64,000 nucleotides of DNA from Bretschneidera sinensis (GCA_023935145.1 CM043698.1:38961501-39025500); one strand, 5' to 3'; positions 1-10,830 are shown, counted from the stretch's first letter. Notes: generated by a model not told the origin, from the sequence alone. Numbers and translations: made by a program.

Positions 1-235
1 CCTACTGTCCTCGGCCTCGACCCATTGTCCTCGGCCTCGACCCACTGTCCTCGGCCTCGGCCTCGACCCAGTCCTCGGCCTCGACCTCGACCTCGACCCA
101 GTCCTCGGCCTCGACCTCGACCTACTGTCCTCGGCCTCTACCTACTATCCTCGGCCTCGACCCACAGTCCTCGGCCTCGGTCTATTGTCCTCAGTCTCGT
201 CCTACTGTCTTCGGCCTCGGCCTCATCCCTCCAAG
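1..235. repeat. GC-rich minisatellite, CCTCGGCCTCGAC type
   Basis: A short unit built on TCCTCGGCCTCGACC recurs about a dozen times with spacing of roughly 12 to 20 bases. Copies are imperfect (GACC, GGCC, TACC variants). The open frame through it is a low-complexity Pro/Arg string produced by the repeat and is not taken as a gene. Confidence 0.85.
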
Positions 236-421
236 GTCCGAGCGGCTGGACTTATTCCACATGTGCTCGACTCATGTCTTTCCCGTCCAAGGCTGAGCAG
301 AGGGATTGCTCCACACCTACTCGGCTCTAGCAGAACACGGTACACTATCATTGTCATTTAAGATTGAACCCTGCAATACTTCCTTAAGCACATAAATGTA
401 CTCAAGGAAGTGGGGGGCCTC
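1..421 (+). mobile_element. 3' internal end of an LTR retrotransposon, cut by the window edge
   Basis: This stretch lies immediately left of a complete LTR and ends in a purine-rich run (about 404-417, AAGGAAGTGGGGGG) that fits a polypurine tract. It is GC-rich and unlike the AT-rich array on its right. Its first 235 bases are a minisatellite. No conserved gag or pol motif is visible, and the short open frames here and in the LTR look incidental. The orientation follows from the polypurine tract preceding the LTR on the plus strand. The rest of the element lies outside the window, so the lineage is not assigned. Confidence 0.6.
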
Positions 422-1017
422 TGATACTGCCAAAATACACCTCTCCAACAAGAAGACGACACGTGGATCATATTGACCCCAAGCTGCAAGGAGACACGCG
501 GAAGACCCAGGCTCGGACAGTTGGGCCTCCAGGTCATGACCGCCCTTCAGGGCATCATTGCCCCCCAGCTGGGCCTCCACGTCACCACCGCCCTCCAGAC
601 CATCATTACCTCCAGGTTGGGACGCCAGGTCATCAAACCGCCTTAACGCATAGACGACTCCCAATCAAGACAGCAAGACAAAGCCCTAACGGACGGCCCC
701 CAGCCACCTAGCTGGGCCTTCTAGGCATCATTACCCAACCCAGTTGGGGCAACATATCACTGCCGCCCTAGGTCAAATGCCGCCTCCAAAGCCCTATAAA
801 AAGGGTCAGGTATGCACTCCAAAGGGCCCAACTTTTTTGCTCAACTGAAAAAGAGAGGGCTCGTCCCCTACATATTTTTGCTCTGACTCTAACTAAAGCT
901 TTGGATCATCCCCGGAGGCACCCCCTCCGGCGACCTCCTAGCTAACCTTCCTCTCCCTGTGCAGATACGTCTGAGTCCTAGCCTCCAACTCACCAACGCA
1001 CATTTTTGGCATCAACA
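422..1017 (+). mobile_element. 3' LTR (596 bp) of an LTR retrotransposon
   Basis: It starts TGATACTGCC directly after a G-rich polypurine tract and ends GGCATCAACA, giving the TG...CA borders of an LTR. A TATA box (TATAAAAA, 795-802) sits in the middle and the second half is C/T-rich. To the right the sequence continues TTATTGATTTGC. That is the same spacer sequence seen at about 17447 and 34801 in other units, so the element inserted into a spacer of the array. The left target duplication is outside the window. Ty3/Gypsy affiliation is likely but unproven. Confidence 0.7.
795..802 (+). promoter_or_regulatory. TATA box of the LTR
   Basis: TATAAAAA inside the LTR, about 220 bases before its 3' end. 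It suits an RNA polymerase II start for the retrotransposon. Confidence 0.5.
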
Positions 1018-1884
1018 TTATTGATTTGCATTTTCTTTCTATTGGTTATGGATTGTCATTGATGTGCAAAAGAAACAAGTGTGTTTTTACCGTCTTTGAC
1101 TTCCAGCATTATAAGTATGATTGGTGTTCAGTGATCATAGCAACTGGAGGATCTTACATATTTATTCGGAGTCTTTTTTAGCAACATTATGTTTATGCAC
1201 AGTTGAAAGATTTCAAAAGCCTTATATCCGATGTGATACTTCAGAGTTAAGAAATGTTATAAACGTTAGGCACAAGGAGCAATTGGGAATGTGAAAACCA
1301 AGTACTGGTTGTCTTTTTCTTTTATCTGCTTTCGCGCAAAGCAAATGGAAAGAAATCCGTTGAAATTGTTTATGAAATAATTTATGTTTTTCCCAGTCAA
1401 ACACTCTTAAATGGGTTTATGAATTGGTTTCTGTTTTTAAAAAATGGAATTAATGTAAGATTTTTTTTAATGATTGTTTGCATAATTCTCAAAAATGTTT
1501 TTTTTTTACGTAAATTGTTTCAAAAACTATTTTATAACCATGAATCGTTTTTAAGCTAAACAGATTCTAAATGATAACATTAAATGATGATGTATGTTAA
1601 TCCTGAAAGTGCATAAAAAAAGATTATATGTGGTACAAATTATATATAAAAATAAAAATTTCACCTAAAAGTTTATCAAAATTAGAAGCTTGAATACGAG
1701 TGACATGTTGCTTTTGGAGGGATATATTGTTTTTATCTAATGGTAAAATGAATTAAGATATATTGTGTTACGTATATATAAATATATTAACCTTATAAAT
1801 ACTGCCGAGACAAGCCAAACCACAAAAGTACTACTAAACATACCCAATTTCTCTTATAAGATATCAACTACAATACAAGGTAAT
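1018..1884. other. Spacer upstream of peptide gene 1 (partly deleted)
   Basis: Non-coding, AT-rich sequence homologous to 17447-18210 and 34801-35570. It includes the block starting GATTGGTGTTCAGTGATCAT that recurs in every unit. A TATA box (TATATAAA, 1775-1782) lies about 100 bases before the start codon of the peptide gene and survives the deletion near 1770. The left inverted-repeat arm found in units 2-6 is missing here. Confidence 0.7.
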
Positions 1885-2195
1885 ATGGAGAAGAACTCAT
1901 TCAAGACTACTTTCTTCATAATTCTCTTTATCATCATTTCGTCATGTAAGTCTCTCTCTCTTTGTCTCTTTGGATAATACATTCTTGTTTATTTGTTTCT
2001 TGTCATATAATTTGTGTCATGAATTTTTTTTTAGGTATACCGTTTACAAGAATGCAAGGAGCTGAAGCCAAAGGATGTTTTATAACCCCTGAATGCTTAG
2101 TTAAATTGTCATGTCCACCAGGTGAAATTAGTGTTTGTGTTGATGGTACATGTGTATGCAAGTCAATCTTTGCACGACACTCAAGTTTAGGATGA
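1885..2195 (+). CDS. Small secreted cysteine-rich peptide, defensin-like/NCR-like, copy 1
   Basis: Two exons: 1885-1945 and 2035-2195, with a phase-1 intron (donor T|GTAAGT, the consensus form, found only in this copy; acceptor TTTTTTTAG). The product is 73 residues. Residues 1-32 form a signal peptide (hydrophobic 10-20, likely cut near AEA at 30-32). The mature part has six cysteines at 35, 41, 47, 55, 60 and 62, spaced C-x5-C-x5-C-x7-C-x4-C-x-C. That spacing and the intron after the signal exon are typical of plant defensin-like and nodule-type (NCR) peptides, which are secreted and act in defence, reproduction or symbiosis; the role here is unknown. Lys is replaced by Glu in the PPGEIS loop compared with the other copies. 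TATA box at 1775-1782 and AATAAA at 2297-2302. The splice model is inferred. Confidence 0.7.
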
Positions 2196-2292
2196 ACAGT
2201 GCGAGGACTATTGTTGTTCAATGCACCAGAACCATGCCATGATGCAAGTTCAAAAAATATACTTGAGAAAGATGTATCTTTGTCCCTGTAAT
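2191..2292 (+). pseudogene. Second cysteine-rich half after peptide gene 1, damaged
   Basis: Just past the stop codon the +1 frame resumes a cysteine-rich stretch (DEQCEDYCCS). In copies 2 and 4 this stretch runs 30 residues to its own stop. Here a deletion after CCATGATGCAAG removes the part that holds the last two cysteines. It looks like the remains of a second domain cut off by an old frameshift shared by all copies. Confidence 0.5.
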
Positions 2293-2599
2293 GCAAAATA
2301 AATAATTTTTAATAATAATGCTCAAGTGAAGTGATTGGGCCATGTAGCTAAAATTTAAAAGTTTATGGTCAACTACTAACAAATAGCGATTGTTTGTTGT
2401 TACACCTAAAACAAATTAAATTGCTTCAAGTATTATTTAATTGTCAAGATCCTAGTGTTAGATCAATGAGGAATATATATTAATGGAAAAAGATTGTTGA
2501 ACACCACGAGAAACACTTGAAATAAACACTCTTGCCACATCAGCAAGGTAAAATAAAAAATAAAAATATTTTACTTTATATTATTAAAATTTTATACTC

Positions 2600-4804
2600 G
2601 GAGAAAAAAAATGTTTTATTTAGAGATGATATATTGAAAAAGTGAGACGAAGCAAAAACTAATGAGGAATTGATATATTGGGAACAAAAAATACAAGAAT
2701 CCGTCTATCCCAACGAAAAAAAAATACATACGATAAAACCAGAGAATAGTGAATAGTGAAGGAACTTCTATAAGCAATGAAGACGATTGGACTGATGAAA
2801 CAATTTCATATGTGCACTTTTGGATTGCATTCTAATGCATTGAATTTGAATATATAAAAACTTAAATTTTTTCAATAGAAATGTATTTTCCCCATTGAAA
2901 AAGACCATTGAGGGCATCATAATCCAAAAGTACTTATATATTTGGACAGCATCTTAATCCAAAAGTACTTGTATATTATTCTAGGAAATATGTTGAATTT
3001 CTGAAAGCTCAGAAAGAATAATTAAAGAAAGCTAAAGGAGTAAATGCAAATAGTTGAGAGCCAAAACCACAACCACCACCTCCAAAATTCATAAAGAAAA
3101 CTTTAGAAGGAAAGCTAGAATACTCATTCGGGTTTGCTAGAGAAACCACACCAAGAAAACTTGAAGGCGAAGTAGGAACAAAAAAAAAAAAAATACAAAA
3201 CACCTATTAGGTACGAATTTCTACCAAATCCAAATAAAAAATTACAAGCAGTAGCAACTATTGGTGTATATTTGGATATAGACTGTACAACAGATCCAAA
3301 AAAACTTAGAAGATTGGGCTCAAGCTAGTGATTAGGTAATTAAAGGAAATATAAAATGGGACCGAGGATTCGCTAAACAGTATCTTAAAGCCACTTTGAG
3401 AGGAAACGATGAAAACTTTTGGGAAAAATATATAGACGCACCTAATTTTGATGTATGAACTAGTTAAGAACATAATTTGGTATATTGGATGTCAAAATAA
3501 TTAAAAAAGAGAATTTTGTGGACAACAAATTGGACAAAAAGCATTAGAGAAAAGCTGACAAAACTAAGACTTAGTAATATGAATAGGTTTGATGAATACA
3601 TACGCGAATTCCAAAAATATTATTATAATCGAAAAACTCATAAACACCTTTTTGGATAGACAAATTCATCAAAAAACTACCTGATCCTGGAATAGCTTGA
3701 TATCGAATAAATATGTCAAGTATTTGAAGGAAAAAGATGAATGAATAGATAAATTGGGATTAAGAGTTCAATTTGTAAAAAAAACATTAAGAGATTTCTA
3801 CACAAATACTTTGTCTACGAAAGATTCTAAGAAAAGGCTAGGTGATAGTATGAATATGAAAAGTTATGCGTACTTAGCAGATATGCCACGATAGTGCATG
3901 GGTGCAAAAAATCAAAAATAAAAAAGAAATACAAAAAGTATTTTAGAAAAATAGATAAAGGCTATAAAATATACAAGAAGGGTTTTAAAAAGTGAAAGTT
4001 TTTTAGGAGAAAAAGAAAATATAATAAAAACTCTCCTTGTCCATTTGGAAAGCATAAATCTGAATGTACTTGTTGGATTTGCAAAGAAAAAAGACATAGC
4101 TCTTGATTGCCCTAAGAGAAACCCTAAGTAAAATGCAAAAATGATTATGCTTTCGAGGAGCTAGATTTAGAGATAAAATTAGTATCATAAAATGAAATAT
4201 CAAATAATGAGTGACAATGAGTCTAAAGAAGAATAAGAAGACTATAAATCTTTAGGAATGAAAAAAGAAGAATTTTTCGTTAAAATTAGAAGCCTAAGAG
4301 AGGTATATAATTCACATGAAAGCTATGAAGCAGGAGATTATGATGAACAGATGGAAAATTGGAATGTAGATAGAAAAAAGAGTGATATATATAAAACAAG
4401 CCATTTCGATATGAAAACAAAGCTAAGCATAGAAACTGTCGAGGGAACAACTTGAGTTGAACAAACAGAAGAAAGAATTATGATGATTCCACTATTAAGC
4501 CCTAAAAAATTAGCTAAGAGAGGTCACGAGTTTGCTCATATTGGACTGATCCAAGTAAGAATATGCCCATTATACTGAAAGGGATAGATTCACCCATGTT
4601 TGCTTGTGTGCTTGATTGTAGATATCTCAAGCTTAAAGATGTTCTAATAGGAGTAAATGCTAAATTCCACAATGGTCCAATAATGTTTGACGTTTAGCTA
4701 TCATTCAGACATTACACTGAAATACACACATTACACTATAATACACACTTCACCTTTCATGACTTCAAATCCATTCAGTACAACATCCATTCAAAACTTA
4801 TAGA
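2600..4804 (+). pseudogene. Endogenous pararetrovirus fragment, unit 1 (coat-protein-like then movement-protein-like)
   Basis: Decayed Caulimoviridae-type DNA with many stops and frameshifts. The central part (about 3225-3480) reads in pieces as a coat-protein core. At 4065-4113 lies the coat-protein zinc knuckle, C-x-C-x2-C-x4-H-x4-C followed by Pro, in a Lys/Arg-rich context. About 4480-4800 resembles a caulimovirid movement protein (IGLIQV and PLY motifs, broken frame). Coat protein before movement protein is the order known in cavemo- and solendoviruses. A MITE-like inverted-repeat segment (about 2800-2910) interrupts the start. No intact viral gene remains. Family assignment rests on these motifs only. 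Confidence 0.6.
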
Positions 4805-6195
4805 AATGGTTATCTTGAGAAGGAGATATATATAGAGCAACCTAAAGGTTTTGTGATTTCTCGAAGTTAAGATAAGGTTTACGAGTTAAAAAAAAGCTCT
4901 TTCTGGCTTGAAACAGGCTCTAAGGGCATGGTACTATAGAATAGATTCACATTTATGCTGTTAAGGATTCAAACGAAGCGAGAATGATGCAACCTTGTCT
5001 GTGAAAAATATTCTCTAATGAAGATATGTTGATTATTTCATTGTTATTGGGAACAATTCAAAGATTTTGCAGAAGTGCAAGCTTGATATGCAGAAGGAGT
5101 TTGAAATGACAGATCTTGGTGAAATGAAGTATTTTCTTGGGATGCAAATTTATCAGACTTAAGCTGGGATTTTTATTTCTCAGAAAAAGTATGTTTAAGA
5201 GATCTGGAAGAAATTTGAATGCAATCTTGTAAACCAGTAGCTACTCCTCTAGTTCTAAATGAAATTTTTTCTAAAGAATATGGTGCAAAGAAGGTTGATG
5301 CTTCTGTTTATAGAAGTTTGATTAGTAGCTTATTGTATTTAACAGCTACCAGACCTGATCTTATGTTCTCAACTAGTTTACTATCCAGATTTATGCAAAG
5401 TCCTAGTCAAATTCATTTTGGAGCTGCCAAGAGGGTGTTAAGGTATTTAAAGGGTACAGTTATCTGTGGCATATGGTTTACTTCTATAGAAGATCAGAGT
5501 TTGAGAGGGTTTGTTGATAGTGATTGGGTTTGCTCTCTTATCGGGTTATTGTTTCTCATTTGCCTGGTGTATTCTCTTGGATTTTTAAGAAGCAAGAGGT
5601 TGTGGCTCAATCTACTGCTGAACTAGAGTATATTGCAGTTGCATCTGCTGCAAACGAAGCAATTTGTTTGAGAAAAATTCTTACGGGCAGAAGCAACTAA
5701 AGGCTATTTATATTTTCTATGATAACAATTCTGCCATAGCCATTGCTAAAAATCCAGTGCAACATGGGAAAACTAAACACATCAAGGTGAAGTTTCACTC
5801 GATTAGAGAAGCTGAGAAGAATGAAGAAATTTGTCTGGTTTATTGCAGATCTGAGGAGCAACTTGCAGATATTTTTACCAAAGCTCTTCCTAAAAGCAAG
5901 GTTTGAATTCATTAGAGCAATGTTAGGAGTCACATGAAAAAATCTCAGGGAGGAGTGTTAAGGATTGAGATTTTTTTCCAGAAAATCCACACTTTTGCAT
6001 TATCTTTTGCTGATGTATTTTGTGTTAGCCTTATTTCAAGGAAAGCTTGTTTGACTACTAACCAGTGTTAGTCCTTGTTTCAAGGAAAAGTTTGTTGACA
6101 GCTTTTATATCATGTCTCATATAAAAGTAGAACTGCTACTGTATTGAGTAATAAAGCAAAATTTTTCTGGTTTTAACTTTTCAGATAAAATTGCA
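4805..6195 (+). mobile_element. 5'-truncated Ty1/Copia fragment, unit 1 (RT, RNase H, 3' LTR)
   Basis: The fragment begins inside reverse transcriptase (4805, NGYLERE, followed by the EQPKGF and LKQA-type motifs) fused directly to viral sequence. The RNase H part at 5219-5906 shows RSLISSLLYLTATRPD, RVLRYLKGT, DSDWV and the C-terminal KHIKVKFH and QLADIFTKALP. A 17-bp deletion near 5539 breaks the frame (shared with unit 3). A polypurine tract (GGGAGGAG) ends at 5955, and the LTR starts TGTTAAGG at 5956, with a TATA box (CATATAAAAG, about 6118) and AATAAA. The LTR 3' end is uncertain, about 6183-6195. Confidence 0.8.
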
Positions 6196-7905
6196 TTCAA
6201 TATTTTCGACTTTTATTTAAAAAGAAAATGAATTGAATATTCGTGATGTTCAGTGACTTCCAGCATAGATAAGTATGATTGGTGTTCAGTGATCATAGCA
6301 ACTGGAGGATCTTATATATTTACTCGGCGTCTTTTTTAGCAACATCATGTTTATGCACAGTTGAAAGATTTCAAATGCCTTATTTCCGATGTGATACTTT
6401 AGAATTAAGAAATCTTATAAACGTTAGGCACTTGGAGAAATTGGGCATGTGAAAACCAAGTACTGGTTGTCCTTTTCTTTTATCTGCTTTTGCGCAAAGC
6501 AAATGGTAAGAAATCCGTTGAAAGTGTTTATGAAATAATTTATGTTTATCACAATTAAGTACTCTTAAATTGGTTTATGAATTGGTTTATGTTTTTAAAA
6601 AATTGAGTTAATGTAAGAATTTTTTTTAATGATTGTTTGCCTAATTCTCAAAATTGTGTGTGTTTTTTTTTTTACGTAAATTGTTTCAAAAACTATTTTA
6701 TAACCATGAATCGTTTTTAAGCTAAACAGATTCTAAATGAAAATATAAAAGGATGATGTATATGAATTCAGAAAGTGCTTGAAAAAAATGATATGTGGTA
6801 TAAATAATATATAAAATAAAAATTTCACCTAAAAGTTTATCAATATTAGAAGCTTGAATACAAGTGACATGTTGCTTTTGGAGGGATATATTTTGTTTTA
6901 TCTAATGGTAATGGTAAGATAAACCTTTGTGCCATGTATCTTTCATAGACCTGAGTTAAACAATAATTTTTCTCGCAAATGGCATGTAAAGCTTCAATTT
7001 CCTACCAAGGTAGATAAGACAGCTACTATAAAGAGTTGTTTGAAAATTTTTAATTTTCAACTAATGTGGCATAATACAGTGTAGCCAAATATACTTTGAA
7101 AAATGTACATTGTTCTGATCTGCATGGCGCGGGTGGAATTGGACTTCTAATAACTGTACACAAAATACTTTTCTGCTATAAATTTATCATTCCAAACTTT
7201 AGAATACTATGTCAAAAAGTGAAATAATCTCAAGAGAAAAACTTCTAAACTTTGAATTAAAATGTCGAATTTGGGAAGTTAGCTTTAAGTTTGAATTATC
7301 TTACATGATGGCATACACATTGATCTCATGCTTGAACTTTGAAAAATTTACAGATTTTGAGTTCGATTATTGAAAAAATCAGGAGAAGAGTTTTTCAAAT
7401 ATCATTTTGCAACATTAATTTGAAGTTTATTATAATTTTATATGTTTAGATTTTTATCTTGCTAATAAAGTTCATAAAATAAAATGTAATCCCGATTTCA
7501 AAAGTTCAAATAAATTTGCACGTTTTTGTTCAAACTACCATAAATCTTTAGTGAATCATATAGAATTAAATGGTTATTGAGACTCCAAAGGTTAAAATAA
7601 TTTACACCTTCCATTTTTCAAGTTTTATACCTTTAATGGCCTTTTTCAATGGGGAAAATACATTTCTCCTGTAAAAATATAAATCTTTATATATCCAAAT
7701 TCAATTCAATGCCTTAGGATGCTGTCCAAAAGTGCATATATGAAATTAATGACACATTTATTTTAAGATTTTCTTTAGCATCCAAATCAAGTGTATATAT
7801 AAATATATTAACCTTATAAATACTGCTGAGACAAGCCAAATCACAAAAGTACTACTAAACATACCCAATTTCTCTTATTAGATATCAACTACAATACAAG
7901 ATAAT
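6196..7905. other. Spacer upstream of peptide gene 2
   Basis: About 1.7 kb of AT-rich sequence conserved in units 2-6. No intact gene is seen. A block matching 17608-17773 (bounded by AG and GTAAGA) could be a decayed exon. The last 160 bases hold the left inverted-repeat arm (7630-7747) and the gene's TATA box (TATATAAA, about 7796-7803). Confidence 0.6.
7630..7747 (+). repeat. Left arm of inverted repeat flanking peptide gene 2
   Basis: Runs from CCTTTAATGG to TATGAAATT. Its reverse complement is recognisable at 9225-9337, on the other side of the gene. Shared landmarks include CAATGGGGAAAATACATTTC and GCATTAGGATGC (one or two mismatches). Confidence 0.75.
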
Positions 7906-8213
7906 ATGGAGAAGAACTCATTCAAGACTACTTTATTCATAATTCTCTTTATCATCATTTCTTCATGTTAGTCTCTCTCTCTCTCTCTTTGGATAATACA
8001 TTCTTGTTTATTTGTTTCTTGTCATATAATTTGTGTCATGAATTTTTTTTAGGTATACCGTTTACAAGAATGCAAGGAGCTGAAGCCAAAGGATGTTTTA
8101 TAACCCCTGAATGCTTAGTTAAATTGTCATGTCCACCAGGTAAAATTAGTGTTTGTGTTGATGGTACATGTGTATGCAAGTCAATCTTTGCACGACACTC
8201 AAGTTTAGGATGA
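7906..8213 (+). CDS. Small secreted cysteine-rich peptide, defensin-like/NCR-like, copy 2
   Basis: Exons 7906-7966 and 8053-8213 (73 residues), phase-1 intron with donor T|GTTAGT and acceptor TTTTTTAG. Differs from copy 1 by Leu for Phe in the signal peptide (FKTTLF) and by Lys in the PPGKIS loop. All six cysteines are present with the C-x5-C-x5-C-x7-C-x4-C-x-C spacing. The donor is weaker than in copy 1 but keeps GT. AATAAA lies at 8332-8337. The gene is bracketed by inverted repeats. The predicted product would be secreted; its target is unknown. A defensin-like call is safer than a true NCR call, since host and tissue are unknown. Confidence 0.7.
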
Positions 8214-8301
8214 ACAGTGCGAGGACTATTGTTGTTCAATGCACCAGAACCATGCCATGGATTGTGTTAATGGTTCATGCAAGTTCAAAAAATATGCTTG
8301 A
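8209..8301 (+). pseudogene. Second cysteine-rich half after peptide gene 2, open in +1 frame
   Basis: Overlaps the stop of the main frame by a few bases and reads DEQCEDYCCS...CVNGSC..., 30 residues with five cysteines, then a stop at 8299-8301. The CVNGSC ending mirrors CVDGTC in the first domain, so it looks like a tandem second domain. A TAG lies directly in front of it in its own frame. Production would need frameshifting or a different transcript; most likely it is a relic. Confidence 0.5.
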
Positions 8302-8779
8302 GAAAAATGTATCTTTGTCCCTGTAATGCAAAATAAATAATTTTTAATAATAATGCTCGAGTGAAGTGATTGGCCATGTAGCTAAAATTTAAAAGTTTAT
8401 GGTCAACTACTAACAAATAGCGATTGTTTGTTGTTACACCCAAAACAAATTAAATTGCTTCAAGTATTATTTAATTATCAAGATCCTAGTGTTAGATCAA
8501 TGAGGAATATATATTAATGGAAAAAGATTGTTGAACACCACGAGAAACACTTGAAATAAACACTCTTGCCACATCAGCAAGGTAAAATAAATAATAAAAT
8601 ATTTTACTTTATATTATTAAAATTTTGTCCTTCTTGTCTAAAGTTACTAAAATAGACAACATAATTCTTTAATATACTAACCATTTAGTCCCTTTAAATA
8701 AAATAATGACTTTTGGAAAACATATATTGAATGTTATAATCTAGATACTAAATCTAGAGACTCAAGTATAGTAGTCACT

Positions 8780-10830
8780 GCACTGACGATAACATTTACA
8801 GAGTACTAAACTTTTTGGTAGATCTGGTATATCTGCAAAAACGAAAAAAGAAAAAGAAAAAGATATTAGAAACCTTAGCTGAAAAAGGGAAATTAGATTT
8901 CAATGATGAAAGCAAACAACTGTTGAGAAAGTTTGAACTTGGATTAAAAAATCTTCCCTTAAAAAATATGATATCTGGATATGTGATTGAAAAAAGTTTA
9001 AAACCAATACTAACGAACACAAAAATCCTGGAGAAAAAAATGTTTTATTTAGATAAGATATCTTGAACAAGTGAGAAGAAGCAAAAACTAATGGGGAATT
9101 GATATATTGGGAACAAAAAATACAAGAATTAGACAATCCCAAAGAAAAAAGAAAAACATACGATAAAACCAAAGAATAGTGAAGGAACTTCAATAAGCAA
9201 TGAAGACAATTAGGATGATGAAACAATTTCATATGTGTACTTTTGGACTGCATCCTAATGCATTGAAATTGAATATATAAAGATTTACATTTTTTCAAGA
9301 GAAATGTATTTTCCCCATTGAAAAAGACCATTAAAGGCATTATAATCCAAAAGTACTTATACATTTGGACAGCATCCTAATCCAAAAGTACTTCTATATT
9401 ATTCTAGGCAATATGTTGAATTTTTGAAAGCTCAGAAAGAAGAATTAAAGAAAGTAAAAGGAGGAAATGCAAAGAGTTGAGAGCCAAAACCACAACCACC
9501 CCCTCCAAAATTCATCGAGAAAAATTTAGAAGGCAAGCTAGAATACTCATTCGGGTTTGCTAGAGAAACCACACCAGGAAACTCGAAGGCGAAGTAGGAA
9601 CAAAAAAAATACGAAACATCTATTAGGTATGAATTTCTACCAAATCCAAATAAAAAATTACAAGCAGTAGCAACTATTGGTGTATATTTGGATATAGATT
9701 GTACAACAGATCCAAAAAAGCTTATAGAAGATTAGGCTCAAGCTAGTGATTTGATAATTAAAGGAAATATCGAATGGGACCGAGAATTCGCTAAACAGTA
9801 TCTTGAAGCCACGTTGAGAGGAAACGCTAAAAACTTTTTGGGAAAAATATATAGACACACCTAATTTTGATGTACGAACTAGTTAAGATCATAATTTGGT
9901 ATATTGGATGTCAAAATAATTAAAAAAGAGAATTTTGTGGACAACAAGATGTTGAAGTATTATTTGCCAAAAAGCATTAGAGAAAAGCTGACAAAACTAA
10001 GACTTTGTAATATGAATAGGTTTGATGAATACATATGCGATTTCCAAAAATATTATTATAATTTAAAAACTCAGAAACACCCTTTTGGATAGATAAATTC
10101 ATCAAAAAACTACCTGATCCTGGAATAGCTTAATATCAAAATTATATGACAACTATTTAAAGGAAAAAGATGAATGAATATATTAATTGGGATTAAGAGT
10201 TCAATTTTAAAAAAAACATTAAGAGATTTCTACACAAATACTTTGGCTATGAAAGATTCTAAGAAAAGGCTAGGTGATAGTATGAATGAGAAAATTTATG
10301 CGTAGTTAGTAGATATGCCACAACAGTATATGGGTGCAAAAAATCAAAAATAAAAAAGAAATACAAAATGTATTTTTGGAAAAACAGAGAAAGGCTATAA
10401 AATATACACGAAGGGTTTTAAAAAGCGAAAGTTTTTTAGGAGAAAAAGAAAATATAATAAAAACTCTCATTGTCCATCTAAAAAGTATAAATCTGAATGT
10501 ACTTGTTGGATTTGCAAAGAAAAAGACATAGCTCTTGATTGCCCTAAGAGAAACCCTAAGTAAAATGCAAAAATGATTTTTCTTTCGAGAAGCTAGATTT
10601 AGAGATAGAATTAGTATCATAAAATGAAATATCAAATAATTAGTGACAATGAGTCTGAAGAAGAATAAGAAGACTATGAACCTTTAGGAATGATAAAAGA
10701 AGAATCTTTTGTTAAAATTACATGCCTAAGAGAGATATATAATTCACATGAAAGCTATGAAGCAGAAGATTACGATGAACAGATGGAAAATTGGAATGTA
10801 GATAGGAAAAAGAGTGATATATATAAAACA
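8780..10830 (+). pseudogene. Endogenous pararetrovirus fragment, unit 2, left part
   Basis: Includes the N-terminal block kept only in B units (8815-9066, an 83-residue Lys-rich open piece ending IEKSLKPIL...), the inverted-repeat/MITE-like interruption (about 9225-9357), the coat-protein-like core (about 9655-9870) and the zinc-knuckle region (about 10490-10550, where a short deletion removes part of the CCHC string). Frame is lost repeatedly. The sequence is cut at 10830 by the Copia element and resumes at 15558. Confidence 0.6.
9225..9337 (-). repeat. Right arm of inverted repeat flanking peptide gene 2
   Basis: Reverse complement of 7630-7747. It lies within viral-like sequence. Just beyond it, AATCCAAAAGTAC mirrors GTACTTTTGGA inside the arm (9238-9248), so a MITE-like element of about 120 bp may overlap this arm. 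Confidence 0.7.

Larger units (their letters stand above)
1018..6195 (+). repeat. Array unit 1 (A form, left-truncated)
   Basis: Order: spacer, peptide gene, pararetrovirus fragment, truncated Copia. The unit lacks the about 400-bp block found after the gene in B units (junction near 2590-2600). It also lacks about 850 bp of spacer present in units 2-5: sequence jumps near 1770 from TTGTGTTACGTAT straight to ATATAAATATATTAACC. The right border is set at the approximate end of the Copia LTR. It shares a 17-bp deletion in the Copia RNase H (junction about 5539) with unit 3. Confidence 0.8.

Noticed and set aside
1..235. CRISPR-like array
   Set aside because: Units are contiguous and degenerate with no unique spacers, and the DNA is a plant retroelement.
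317..711. Overlapping frames on both strands in the left LTR
   Set aside because: They straddle the internal/LTR border and have low complexity; no domain is recognisable.
2003..2296. Open frame of 97 codons antisense to peptide gene 1 (and 67-codon versions at every copy)
   Set aside because: It lies opposite the conserved exon, has no family features, and exists because the sense exon is conserved.
8140..8208. Alternative intron CAG|GTAAAAT to TTTAG|GAT that would join the two cysteine-rich halves
   Set aside because: Splicing there leads straight into GGATGA, a stop, and does not open the second half; the acceptor is also lost in copies 3-5.
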